From assembly GCF_016807805.1 (NCBI RefSeq), contig NZ_CP063362.1, forward strand, positions 1,488,001 to 1,552,000: 64,000 nt of DNA. Reading direction: 5' to 3'. This document shows, piece by piece, positions 45,105 through 53,669 of the stretch (the stretch's first letter is position 1; the number at the start of each line of letters is the position of its first letter). Under the pieces are notes generated by a model. It saw nothing but the letters and a program-made list of their open reading frames with translations, had not been told where the DNA came from and did no database searches. The DNA comes from Xanthobacter dioxanivorans (GTDB taxonomy: Bacteria; Pseudomonadota; Alphaproteobacteria; Rhizobiales; Xanthobacteraceae). Made by a program: the position numbers and the translations under genes.

Positions 45105-47018
45105 GGGGGCGGCAACCGTATGCTCCATCTTCATGGCTTCCACCACCACCAGGGCGGCGCCCTTCGTCACCTCCTGCCCCTCCTCCACGGCGATGCGGAT
45201 GATGGTGCCGGGCATGGGCGCGACGAGGCGCCCGGCGGTGCCGGTGGCGGCCTGCGAGGCGAGGCGCGGGTCGATGAACTCGACGCCGTATTCGCCGCCG
45301 CGCACGAACACGGTGAGGTGCGCGCCGGTGCGGATCACCCGGGCGGAGAGGGCGACCCCGTCGAGGCGGGCGCGCAGGGCGCCGTCGGCCTCCGCCTCGC
45401 CCTCCACGCTCACGTCGCCGCCGGGAAGCGACAGCACGAAGCCGTTCGGACGGAAATGGGCCCGCACGGCGATGCGGCGCTCGCGATCGGCGAAGGTCAG
45501 GTCCACATGGGCGTCGCGGTTGAGCCGCCAGCCCGGGGCGCGGCCCCAGGGCGACCACGGGTCGGACGGGTCCACCGCCTCCGCCGACTGGCGCGCCTCC
45601 TCCTTCAGGATGGAGAGGGCGGCAAGCGCCAGCACCGTGTCGTCCACCGGCTCGGGCGCCGGCAGCAGCACCTCCTGGTGGCGGGCGATGAAGTTGGTGT
45701 CGAGCTCTGCCGCGGCGAAGGCGGGATGCGCGGCGATGGCCTTCAGGAACACCCGGTTGGTGGCGAGCCCCACCACCTCGGTGGCGGCCAGCGCCGCCTC
45801 CAGCCGCCGCACCGCCTCCATGCGGTCCGCGCCGGCGACGATGATCTTGGCGATCATCGGGTCATAATGGATGGAGACGGCATCGCCCGCCCGCACCCCC
45901 GTATCCACCCGGGTGCCGACGAGGTGGTCCGGCAGCACCAGATGGTCGAGCCGGCCCACCTGCGGCAGGAAGTCCCGCGCCGGGTCTTCCGCGTAGAGCC
46001 GCACCTCGATGGCGTGTCCCTTGAGCGGGATCTCGTCCTGCTTCAGGGGCAGGGTCTCGCCCTCGGCGACGCGGATCTGCCACGCCACCAGGTCCTGGCC
46101 GGTGATGGCCTCGGTCACCGGGTGCTCCACCTGCAGGCGGGTGTTCATCTCCATGAAGTAGAAGTTCTCGCCCTCGGCGATGAACTCCACCGTGCCGGCG
46201 CCGCGATAGCCCACCGCCCGCGCCGCATCCACGGCGGCCTTGCCCATGGCGGCGCGCCGCTCGGGCGTCATGCCCGGGGCCGGGGCCTCCTCCACCACCT
46301 TCTGGTGGCGGCGCTGGATGGAGCAGTCGCGCTCGTAGAGGTAGACCGCATTGCCATGGGCGTCGGCGAAGACCTGCACCTCGATGTGGCGCGGCGTGGT
46401 GAGATACTTCTCCACCAGCACCTTGTCGTCGCCGAACGCGCTCCTGGCCTCGCGCTGGGCGGAAGCGAGGGCCTCGGGGAAGTCCTCCGCCGCGCGCACC
46501 ACCTTCATGCCCTTGCCGCCGCCGCCGGCGGAGGCCTTGATCAGCACCGGGAAGCCGATGCGCCCGGCCTCGCGGGCCAAAAGGCCGGCGTCCTGGTCCT
46601 CGCCGTGATAGCCGGGCACCAGCGGCACGCCGGCGGTCTCCATCAGCGCCTTGGCTGCGCTCTTGGAGCCCATGGCGCGGATGGCCGAGGCGGGCGGGCC
46701 GACGAAGATGATGCCGGCCTGCGCGCAGGCCTCGGCAAACGCCGCATTCTCCGACAGGAAGCCGTAGCCGGGATGGATGGCGTCCGCCCCGCTCTTCCTC
46801 GCCGCCTCGATGATGGCGTCGATCCGCAGGTAGCTGTCGCGCGCCGGGGCCGGGCCGATGGGATAGGCCTCGTCGGCGCTGGCCACGTGCAGCGCGTTGG
46901 CGTCCGCCTGCGAGTAGACGGCGACGGTGCGGATGCCCATGGCTTTCGCGGTGCGCATCACACGCACGGCGATCTCGCCGCGATTGGCCACGAGCAGGGT
47001 GCGGATGGCTCTGGTCAT
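45090..47018 (-). CDS. mccA: 3-methylcrotonyl-CoA carboxylase alpha (biotin) subunit, 3' frameshift
   Basis: 642 residues as sequenced. Biotin carboxylase N domain ([18 protein letters not shown]), ATP-grasp domain ([42 protein letters not shown]), BC C-terminal domain, BT linker, and the biotinyl domain with the biotinylated Lys in [11 protein letters not shown]. The frame then ends prematurely at PGTAG. The remaining 28 residues of the biotinyl domain lie in another frame down to 45019. The family carboxylates 3-methylcrotonyl-CoA with the beta subunit MccB. The start ATG overlaps the intended crotonase stop (ATGA). If the shift is real, biotinylation might fail because the carrier fold is incomplete; a sequence error is at least as likely. 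Confidence 0.9.
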   Translation of the reverse strand: MTRAIRTLLVANRGEIAVRVMRTAKAMGIRTVAVYSQADANALHVASADEAYPIGPAPARDSYLRIDAIIEAARKSGADAIHPGYGFLSENAAFAEACAQAGIIFVGPPASAIRAMGSKSAAKALMETAGVPLVPGYHGEDQDAGLLAREAGRIGFPVLIKASAGGGGKGMKVVRAAEDFPEALASAQREARSAFGDDKVLVEKYLTTPRHIEVQVFADAHGNAVYLYERDCSIQRRHQKVVEEAPAPGMTPERRAAMGKAAVDAARAVGYRGAGTVEFIAEGENFYFMEMNTRLQVEHPVTEAITGQDLVAWQIRVAEGETLPLKQDEIPLKGHAIEVRLYAEDPARDFLPQVGRLDHLVLPDHLVGTRVDTGVRAGDAVSIHYDPMIAKIIVAGADRMEAVRRLEAALAATEVVGLATNRVFLKAIAAHPAFAAAELDTNFIARHQEVLLPAPEPVDDTVLALAALSILKEEARQSAEAVDPSDPWSPWGRAPGWRLNRDAHVDLTFADRERRIAVRAHFRPNGFVLSLPGGDVSVEGEAEADGALRARLDGVALSARVIRTGAHLTVFVRGGEYGVEFIDPRLASQAATGTAGRLVAPMPGTIIRIAVEEGQEVTKGAALVVVEAMKMEHTVAAPGTAG

Positions 47019-47790
47019 GCGGCCCCCAATTGGGTTTTCTTTTTTCGAGGAAGGCGGAGACGCCCTCGCGCCCGTCCGCGCTCACGCGCTGGTCGGCGAT
47101 GCGGCGGGCTGTGTCCTGCACCACGGTCTGGTCGAGGGGCCGGTCCACGGCGGCGACCAGCGCCTTGGTGGCGGCGATGGCCATGGGGCTCGCCGCCTTC
47201 AGAGCCTTGAGATGGCGGGCGATGGCACCATCCAGCTCGTCCGCCGGCACCACCTCGTGCACGAGGCCGATCTCAAGGGCGGTGGCGGCGGAAAAGCGCT
47301 CGGCGGTGAGGAAATAGCGCCGCGCCTGCCGCGCGCCCATGGCCCGCACCAAATAGGGGCTGATGACCGCCGGGATGAGGCCGATGCGCACCTCGGTGAC
47401 GGCGAATTCCGCCTCCGGCACGCAGACGACGATGTCGCTGGCCGCGATGAGGCCGGTGGCGCCGGCAAACGCCGAGCCGTGCACCCGCACCAGGGTCGGC
47501 TTGGGGCACAGGTCGATGGTGCGCATGAGCGTCGCCAGGCCCATGGCGTCCGCCAGGTTCTCCTGCCGCGAATAGGCGGCCATGCGGCGCATCCAGTTGA
47601 GGTCGGCGCCGGCGCAGAAGGTGGGCCCGGTGGCCTGAAGCAGGATGGCGTAGACGTCCGGATCGATGATCGCCTGCTCATAGGCGCGGGTCAGCGCGGC
47701 GATGAGCGCATCGTCGAAGGCGTTGCGCACCTCCGGCCGGTCGAGGGTGAGGATGGCGACGCCGTCCTCGATGGTGGAAAGCAGGCTCAT
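47015..47790 (-). pseudogene. Enoyl-CoA hydratase/isomerase (methylglutaconyl-CoA hydratase type), frameshifted at 3' end
   Basis: Residues 1-255 are a normal crotonase: ILTLDRPEVRNAFDDALIAA, oxyanion-hole ATGPTFCAGADLNWMRRM, GSAFAGATGLIAASDIVV and TEVRIGLIPAVISPYLV. It should end ...EKRKPNWGAA-stop with the stop overlapping the mccA ATG. As sequenced, one base seems missing from the C5 run at 47023-47027 and the frame runs on, inside mccA, to 45862. Position between mccB and mccA points to 3-methylglutaconyl-CoA hydratase (LiuC type). Likely functional if the base loss is a sequencing artefact; otherwise a read-through fusion of about 640 residues would be made. Confidence 0.8.
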
Positions 47791-47834
47791 GGGGCAACCC
47801 CGCGCGCGGTGTTCAGGCAAGGTGCTGCCCCGCC

Positions 47835-48014
47835 GGTTCCCCGGACAAGCGACAGCGCAGCTGGAGCGCCGATCCGGGCCCCAGCGCAGGCCTCCTGCAC
47901 AGCAGGCAAGTCCTTGGGGAGGCAGCGGAGGAAGCCGCCTTCGGCGATGGTCCCGCGCTGGGCCCCGGCTCTCCTTCCACTGCGCTGCGCTCGGTTCCGG
48001 TCGGCCGGGGCACG
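47835..48014. repeat. Long intergenic repeat, copy 1
   Basis: About 180 bp beginning GGTTCCCCGGACAAGCGACA and ending GGTCGGCCGGGG. It shares blocks GGAGCGCCGATCCGGG, CGCCTTCGGCGA and CCCCGGCTCTCC with copies at 55648-55817 and 60192-60362. It occupies the gap between mccB and the crotonase gene, inside the operon. No open frame within it is credible. Confidence 0.8.
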
Positions 48015-48085
48015 GGGGCGCGTCTCGTGCGCTCCCCTCGCAGGGGGACAAAGGCGGGGCGCGACAGCCATGCGCAATAACACCA

Positions 48086-49693
48086 TCACATCCTGAACAC
48101 GCCGAAGCGCGTCTCCCTCTCCGGGGCGTTGAGCGCGGCGGACAGCGCCAGCGCCAGCACCATGCGGGTGTCGGCGGGGTCGATGACGCCGTCGTCCCAC
48201 AGCCGGGCCGAGGAATAATAGGGATGGCCCTGCACCTCGTACTGGGTGCGGATGGGCGCCTTGAAGGCGTCCTCCTCGTCCGCCGACCATGTGCCGCCGC
48301 GTGCCTCGATGCCGTCGCGCTTCACCTGGGCGAGCACGCCCGCCGCCTGCTCGCCGCCCATCACCGAGATGCGGGCATTGGGCCACATCCACAGGAAGCG
48401 CGGATCGAAGGCGCGGCCGCACATGCCGTAATTGCCGGCGCCGAACGAATTGCCGATCACCACGGTGAATTTGGGCACCGACGCGCAGGAGACGGCGGTG
48501 ACGAACTTGGCCCCGTCCTTGGCGATGCCGCCGGCCTCATACTTGCGCCCCACCATGAAGCCGGTGATGTTCTGCAGGAAGACGAGCGGAATGTTGCGCT
48601 GGCAGCACAGCTCCACGAAGTGCGCGCCCTTCTGCGCGCTCTCGGAAAACAGGATGCCGTTATTGGCGATGATGCCCACCGGATAGCCGAAGATGCGGGA
48701 AAAGCCGGTGACCAGGGTCGGGCCGTAGAGCGGCTTGAACTCGTCGAACTCGGAGCCGTCGACGATGCGGGCGATGATCTGGCGCACATCGAAGGGCTGC
48801 TTGGGGTCGGCCGAGACGATGCCGTAGATGTCCTTCGCGTCATAGAGCGGTGGGCGCGGCTCGTGGATGTCCAGGGAATGGCTCTTGGCGGTGTTGAGGT
48901 CGGCGACGATGGAGCGGGCGATGCCGAGCGCGTGGGCGTCGTTCTCCGCCATGTGGTCGGCGACGCCGGAGATGCGGGTGTGCACGTCGGCCCCGCCCAG
49001 CTCCTCGGCGGTCACCACCTCGCCGGTGGCGGCCTTCACCAGCGGCGGGCCGCCGAGGAAGATGGTGGCCTGGTTCTTCACCATGATGGACTGGTCGGCC
49101 ATGGCCGGCACGTAGGCCCCGCCCGCCGTGCACGAGCCCATGACCACCGCGATCTGCGGGATGCCCTGCGCCGACATGTTGGCCTGGTTGAAGAAGATGC
49201 GGCCGAAATGCTCCCGGTCCGGGAAGACCTCGTCCTGGTTCGGCAGGTTGGCGCCGCCGGAATCCACCAGGTAGATGCAGGGCAGGTGGTTTTCCTGCGC
49301 CACGCGCTGGGCGCGCAGGTGCTTCTTCACCGTCACCGGAAAATAGGTGCCGCCCTTCACCGTGGCGTCGTTGGCGACGATGACGCATTCGCGCCCGGAG
49401 ACCCGGCCGATGCCGGTGATGATGCCGGCGGCGGGAACCTCGTCGTCATACAGGCCGTAGGCGGCGAGCTGGGAGAGCTCCAGGAAGGGCGAGCCGGTGT
49501 CGAGCAGGGTGCGGATGCGGTCGCGCGGCAGGAGCTTGCCGCGCTTCAGGTGCCGCTCGCGCGCCACCTCGCCGCCGCCTTCCGCGACCCGCTCCACCAC
49601 ATGGCGCAGGTCGGCGACGGAGGCCTCCAGGGCTTCCCTGTTGCGGCGGAATGCGTCGGAGCGGCGGTCCACCGCATCCTCGATGATCGCCAT
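48086..49693 (-). CDS. mccB: 3-methylcrotonyl-CoA carboxylase beta (carboxyltransferase) subunit
   Basis: A 535-residue carboxyltransferase, full length. The N- and C-terminal crotonase-fold lobes show [92 protein letters not shown] and [19 protein letters not shown]. These segments are typical of methylcrotonyl-CoA rather than propionyl-CoA carboxylases. ATG at 49693 begins at the conserved start. First enzyme gene of the operon, separated from the crotonase gene by a 295-bp gap holding an intergenic repeat. Intact, unlike its two downstream partners. Confidence 0.94.
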   Translation of the reverse strand: MAIIEDAVDRRSDAFRRNREALEASVADLRHVVERVAEGGGEVARERHLKRGKLLPRDRIRTLLDTGSPFLELSQLAAYGLYDDEVPAAGIITGIGRVSGRECVIVANDATVKGGTYFPVTVKKHLRAQRVAQENHLPCIYLVDSGGANLPNQDEVFPDREHFGRIFFNQANMSAQGIPQIAVVMGSCTAGGAYVPAMADQSIMVKNQATIFLGGPPLVKAATGEVVTAEELGGADVHTRISGVADHMAENDAHALGIARSIVADLNTAKSHSLDIHEPRPPLYDAKDIYGIVSADPKQPFDVRQIIARIVDGSEFDEFKPLYGPTLVTGFSRIFGYPVGIIANNGILFSESAQKGAHFVELCCQRNIPLVFLQNITGFMVGRKYEAGGIAKDGAKFVTAVSCASVPKFTVVIGNSFGAGNYGMCGRAFDPRFLWMWPNARISVMGGEQAAGVLAQVKRDGIEARGGTWSADEEDAFKAPIRTQYEVQGHPYYSSARLWDDGVIDPADTRMVLALALSAALNAPERETRFGVFRM

Positions 49694-49751
49694 GAGCGCT
49701 CTCGCCCCCGAAAGTGACAGGCCCGGACACCGGCCGGGCGGACTGGCCTGA

Positions 49752-49781
49752 GAGAACCCGGCCGGAGAGAACCCGGCCGGA
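49752..49781. repeat. 15-bp tandem duplication upstream of mccB
   Basis: Two exact head-to-tail copies of GAGAACCCGGCCGGA. It is the third 15-bp tandem repeat in gene-free DNA of this window. The 312-bp stretch 49694-50005 otherwise holds a palindromic operator candidate and no gene. Confidence 0.75.
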
Positions 49782-49916
49782 TGGTCTCGGCCGCGCCAGC
49801 TCGGCGGGTTGGGCGTGGTCGCCGATGGCCGGGGGAATGGCGCCCGCGCCCCCGGCGCTTGCGGCGCGGGCTGCGGGTGGGGCGTCACCCTCCGGTGCCG
49901 GTCAGCGCCAGCTTGG

Positions 49917-49932
49917 AAACGATCGTACGTTT
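49917..49932 (-). promoter_or_regulatory. Operator candidate upstream of mccB
   Basis: AAACG-ATCGTA-CGTTT is an inverted repeat in the only AT-rich part of the TetR-mccB gap, followed by a T7 stretch. It resembles TetR-family operators of acyl-CoA regulators (GAAAC...GTTTC type) and shares its half-site with the palindrome before the TetR gene. Confidence 0.45.
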
Positions 49933-50127
49933 TTTTCCGGGGTGCGCAAGGGCTTTAAGGGCAGGAAAGCGCCCGTCCCTGCCCGGGCCGCCGGCGGGGT
50001 GCGCCTCACGCCCGGACCGCCTTGGGCGAACGGGACCGCGGCTTCTGCGGCACGGCCTCGCGCAGGTCCCGCGCCACCGCCTCGGGAGAAAGCGGCGGCG
50101 TCAGCGCGGCGGCTGCATCCGGCCCGC

Positions 50128-50709
50128 TCACCCCGTCCACCACGAGGCCGGTATAGATGGCCACCAGCTCGTCCTGGCTGAGGCGGCCGCCGGGCGGTAC
50201 CACATGCAGATGCCGGTGAGCATGGAAATGATGGCGTAGGTGGCGACCCTGGGCTCGCTCACCCGGAACACCCCCTCCTCCGCCCCCTGACGCAGGATCT
50301 CCTCCAGCAGCCCCTCATAGCGCCGGCGCAGGGCGACCACCACGGCGCGGTGCGCGTCCTCCAGGCTGCGGATCTCCATGTTGGCGATGAAGACGTGGGC
50401 CATGCGCGTCATGTGGTAGCGCAGGTGAAAGGCGGAGAACGCCTTCAGCCGTGCCATGGGGTCGGCGAGGCCGGCAAGGTCCGCCTCGGCCTTGCCGAGC
50501 AGGTCCTCCATGTGCTCGCGCACGATGTCGAACAGGAGATTCTGCTTGTTCTCGAAGTATTTGTAGAGCGAGCCGGACTGAAGCCCGACCTCGGCCGCAA
50601 GCTGGCGCAGGCTCATGGCCTCGTAGCCGTGCTTGTAGATGAGCTTCACGCCCGCCTGGCGGATGGCTTCGGCGGTGCGGGCGCCGTTGGAACCGATGGT
50701 GCGCGCCAT
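50128..50709 (-). CDS. TetR family regulator of the leucine-catabolism genes, 3' frameshift
   Basis: 193 residues as sequenced. The N-terminal TetR HTH (about 12-58) reads AIRQAGVKLIYKHGYEAMSL then LAAEVGLQSGSLYKYFENK. The ligand domain follows with HLRYHMTRMAHVFIANMEIR. After ICMWYRP the frame turns into low-complexity AAASARTSWW. The adjacent frame continues instead with PGGRLSQDELVAIYTGLVVD and runs to 50006, a normal TetR C terminus, so one base appears missing near the G3 run at 50192-50194. The corrected protein would have 234 residues. It is upstream of mccB on the same strand, and matching operator-like palindromes precede both genes, suggesting an acyl-CoA-responsive repressor. Confidence 0.85.
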   Translation of the reverse strand: MARTIGSNGARTAEAIRQAGVKLIYKHGYEAMSLRQLAAEVGLQSGSLYKYFENKQNLLFDIVREHMEDLLGKAEADLAGLADPMARLKAFSAFHLRYHMTRMAHVFIANMEIRSLEDAHRAVVVALRRRYEGLLEEILRQGAEEGVFRVSEPRVATYAIISMLTGICMWYRPAAASARTSWWPSIPASWWTG

Positions 50710-50717
50710 GGCCTTCT

Positions 50718-50727
50718 GAAACGTTTC
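50718..50727. promoter_or_regulatory. Palindrome directly before the TetR gene
   Basis: GAAACGTTTC is a perfect 10-bp palindrome starting 9 bases upstream of the TetR ATG. It is likely an autoregulatory operator and is similar to AAACG...CGTTT at 49917. The rest of the 275-bp gap to 50984 contains one more short inverted repeat (TCAGAC-TTTG-GTCTGA, 50785-50800) and an AT-rich run near 50858. Confidence 0.45.
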
Positions 50728-50984
50728 GCCGGCCGTCGCACGGCGGGCGCGGGAGGATGATGTGCAGCGCGGGCCCGGCCGGAATCAGACTTTGGTCTGA
50801 CTTGCGCCGCTCCCGCGTGGCAAGATCATCCTGCGACAAGAAATGCCGCTTGACCAGAATAAAAAAGAACGCTTGATTGTTTCCTGAACCCGGCGAAACG
50901 ACCGGGCACAGGCGCCGAGCCAAACCGCAAAGCGGGGGCGCCGAAGGCGGGAGACGACGGCATGGCGACCCTGAGGTCCAGACA

Positions 50985-52619
50985 TCAATCCTTGTGCATC
51001 GAGATCGCGTGGGATGCCTGTCCGCTGTAGTGGACCCATCCGTCGGCATCGATGTGCCCGGTATCCCCGGTGATGTAATAGGCATTTCCGAACCTGAACC
51101 TGGCTTTCGTCGCCGCCTCGTCCTTGCTGTAGGCGCGAAACCAGAAAAGCGGCGAGCGGCGGACGTGGATCGCCAGCAGTCCCTCCCCGCCCGCGTCCAG
51201 TTCGACGCCGTTGTCATCGAGAACAACGAGGGAAAAGCCGGGCGCGACCCGGCCGACCGAGACACGGTTCAGGGAGCGGGGATCATGCGGGTCATGCTTC
51301 ATGCCGACGATCATCCCCGCCTCGCGGTGGCCGTACTGGTTCACCAGCGGTACGCCGAGCTTCTGCGTCACCCAGGCGATGATGTCCCGGGGCAGCGGCT
51401 CGCCGCCCACCGTCACCACCCGCAGCGCCAGCTGGTGCGATGCGGTGGAAGGATCGCCGCGCCGCCACGCCCTGATCTGGGAGGGCGCGGCGGTGAGATT
51501 GGTGACGCGGAATTTCGACAGGACGCGATAGCCCTGCGAGACATCGTAGGGCCCGTCGCAGAACAGGATGGAGCTGCCGATCAGGAGCGGGCCGACGAGA
51601 CCGTAGAAGATCCCGTATTCCCAGCCCTGGTCGGTCATGTTCCAGAACACGTCCTCGTCCCGGACATCGAGCCCGTGGCGCATGTATTGCTCGATCTCGG
51701 CGAGGGCGCGGACGGGCGTCAGCAGGCCATACCTGGGTTCGACCGTCTTTGCTGAATAGGTCATCATGAAGGGGTCGTTTTCCGCGTAGGTCGCGGCGTC
51801 GGTCAGGGGTTCCGCCTCGTAGATCGAGGACCAGAACTGTGTGACCCGCCCTTCTATGCGGTTGATGTGGTCTCCTTCCACGAGAAAGACCGGCGTCGTT
51901 GGCTTGATGTACTTCCGGGCCCGCTCGATCAGCACCCGGTTTGCGACGATGGCCCTTACGGCGCTCGCTTCCAGGCGGGCATTCACCGCCGATGCGGAAT
52001 AGGTGGAGAACAGCGGCATGTAGACGGCGCCAATCCTCCAGATCGCGAGCGCGGCGATGATCAGCTCGACGCCCTTGGGCAGCATGACGGCAACGCAGTC
52101 GCCTTTCCTGATGCCGATGGTCGCCAATACACGAGCGAAGCGAGATGAATAGTCGGCAAGCCTGCCAAAGCTCAGTTCCGACGTCTGGCCCGACACGGAT
52201 TCGTGGATCATGGCCGGATGCGAGCGCTTGCCGGGCAGGTGCCGGTCGCACAGCAGATGGGCGAGGGGGATCGCCTCTCCCCGGTACTCCGGCCGCTGGT
52301 ACAGGCTTGGAACAGAGGCGGGTTCAGCTTCCGCCGCCATCTCCGCCGCCGCCTTGCCCGCGCGATCGCCGAGGCTCAGGAAGAAGGCGCCGAGCGAATA
52401 CAGGCGCGCGGCCGGATCATAGGCGAGCAGGCGCTCGTGCACGAGCGCCGCGGCCAGCCGGTGCGCCGTGGGCTTGGAGAGGCCGGTGGCCTCCACGAGA
52501 TCTGCCAGCCGCGCGCCGAGCGGTGGCGCACCGGCGACGGCCCGCAGCACGGCCACGGCGCGGGACAAGCTTTGAGCCCCCTTGGGGGAGGCGGCGTCGG
52601 GATCCAGGGATGCAGTCAT
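50985..52619 (-). CDS. IclR-type DNA-binding domain fused to a degenerate acyl-CoA synthetase domain
   Basis: A 544-residue protein. Residues 14-80 are an IclR winged helix (QSLSRAVAVLRAVAG, ADLVEATGLSKPTAHRLAAA, YSLGAFFLSLG). Instead of the IclR effector domain, residues 105-544 follow an acetyl-CoA-synthetase-like ANL fold: LAHLLCDRHLPG, RFARVLATIGIRKGDCVAVM, AIWRIGAVYMPLFSTYSAS, VNQYGHREAGMIVG and ITGDTGHIDADGW. The P-loop, normally of the YTSGTTGKPKG type, reads YSAKTVEPRYG (288-298), and the C-terminal lid with the catalytic Lys is absent. A CoA-ligase role is therefore unlikely. The ANL part has visibly lower GC than the HTH part. It is divergent from the Liv/acyl-CoA ligase operon, with shared palindromic operators. 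A recombination chimera is the alternative. Confidence 0.85.
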   Translation of the reverse strand: MTASLDPDAASPKGAQSLSRAVAVLRAVAGAPPLGARLADLVEATGLSKPTAHRLAAALVHERLLAYDPAARLYSLGAFFLSLGDRAGKAAAEMAAEAEPASVPSLYQRPEYRGEAIPLAHLLCDRHLPGKRSHPAMIHESVSGQTSELSFGRLADYSSRFARVLATIGIRKGDCVAVMLPKGVELIIAALAIWRIGAVYMPLFSTYSASAVNARLEASAVRAIVANRVLIERARKYIKPTTPVFLVEGDHINRIEGRVTQFWSSIYEAEPLTDAATYAENDPFMMTYSAKTVEPRYGLLTPVRALAEIEQYMRHGLDVRDEDVFWNMTDQGWEYGIFYGLVGPLLIGSSILFCDGPYDVSQGYRVLSKFRVTNLTAAPSQIRAWRRGDPSTASHQLALRVVTVGGEPLPRDIIAWVTQKLGVPLVNQYGHREAGMIVGMKHDPHDPRSLNRVSVGRVAPGFSLVVLDDNGVELDAGGEGLLAIHVRRSPLFWFRAYSKDEAATKARFRFGNAYYITGDTGHIDADGWVHYSGQASHAISMHKD

Positions 52620-52620
52620 G

Positions 52621-52635
52621 TCTCACAATGTGAGA
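52621..52635. promoter_or_regulatory. Operator O1 at the start codon of the IclR-ANL fusion gene
   Basis: TCTCACA-A-TGTGAGA is a perfect 15-bp palindrome ending two bases from the fusion gene's ATG, so bound repressor would block its own expression. The flanking ATGTGAGATGAT (52628-52639) recurs exactly at 52689-52700. Confidence 0.75.
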
Positions 52636-52681
52636 TGATTTCGGGGCAGCCGCAATATTTTTTTAAGTTGACGGGATGCTC

Positions 52682-52710
52682 TTGAAAGATGTGAGATGAT
52701 ACTGGATAAT
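52682..52710 (+). promoter_or_regulatory. Sigma-70 promoter of the Liv/acyl-CoA ligase operon
   Basis: TTGAAA (52682-52687), a 17-base spacer and GATAAT (52705-52710) form a near-consensus promoter pointing at the LivG-like gene. The half-operator ATGTGAGATGAT lies in the spacer and operator O2 lies just after the expected start at about 52717. Confidence 0.7.
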
Positions 52711-52722
52711 GTCATTCAATAT

Positions 52723-52741
52723 TGTCTCACAATATGAGACA
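52723..52741. promoter_or_regulatory. Operator O2 of the Liv/acyl-CoA ligase operon
   Basis: TGTCTCA-CAATA-TGAGACA is a perfect 7-5-7 palindrome with the same core as O1. It sits about +6 to +24 relative to the predicted operon start, a repressing position, and 45 bp before the first ATG. Confidence 0.75.
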
Positions 52742-52785
52742 TGGCCCAGAGAGGCCGCCCGTTACGGGATTGAGGGAGGGGAAAT

Positions 52786-53661
<876 letters not shown>

Positions 53662-53669
53662 GGCGCGCC

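Noticed and set aside
45862..47014. Extension of the crotonase frame through mccA as a genuine fusion protein
   Set aside because: The extension is Arg/Gly/His-rich antisense-like sequence without any domain; a missing base at 47023-47027 explains it better.
44835..47210. Plus-strand open frame of 791 codons opposite mccA
   Set aside because: Antisense shadow; the minus strand encodes clear biotin carboxylase motifs.
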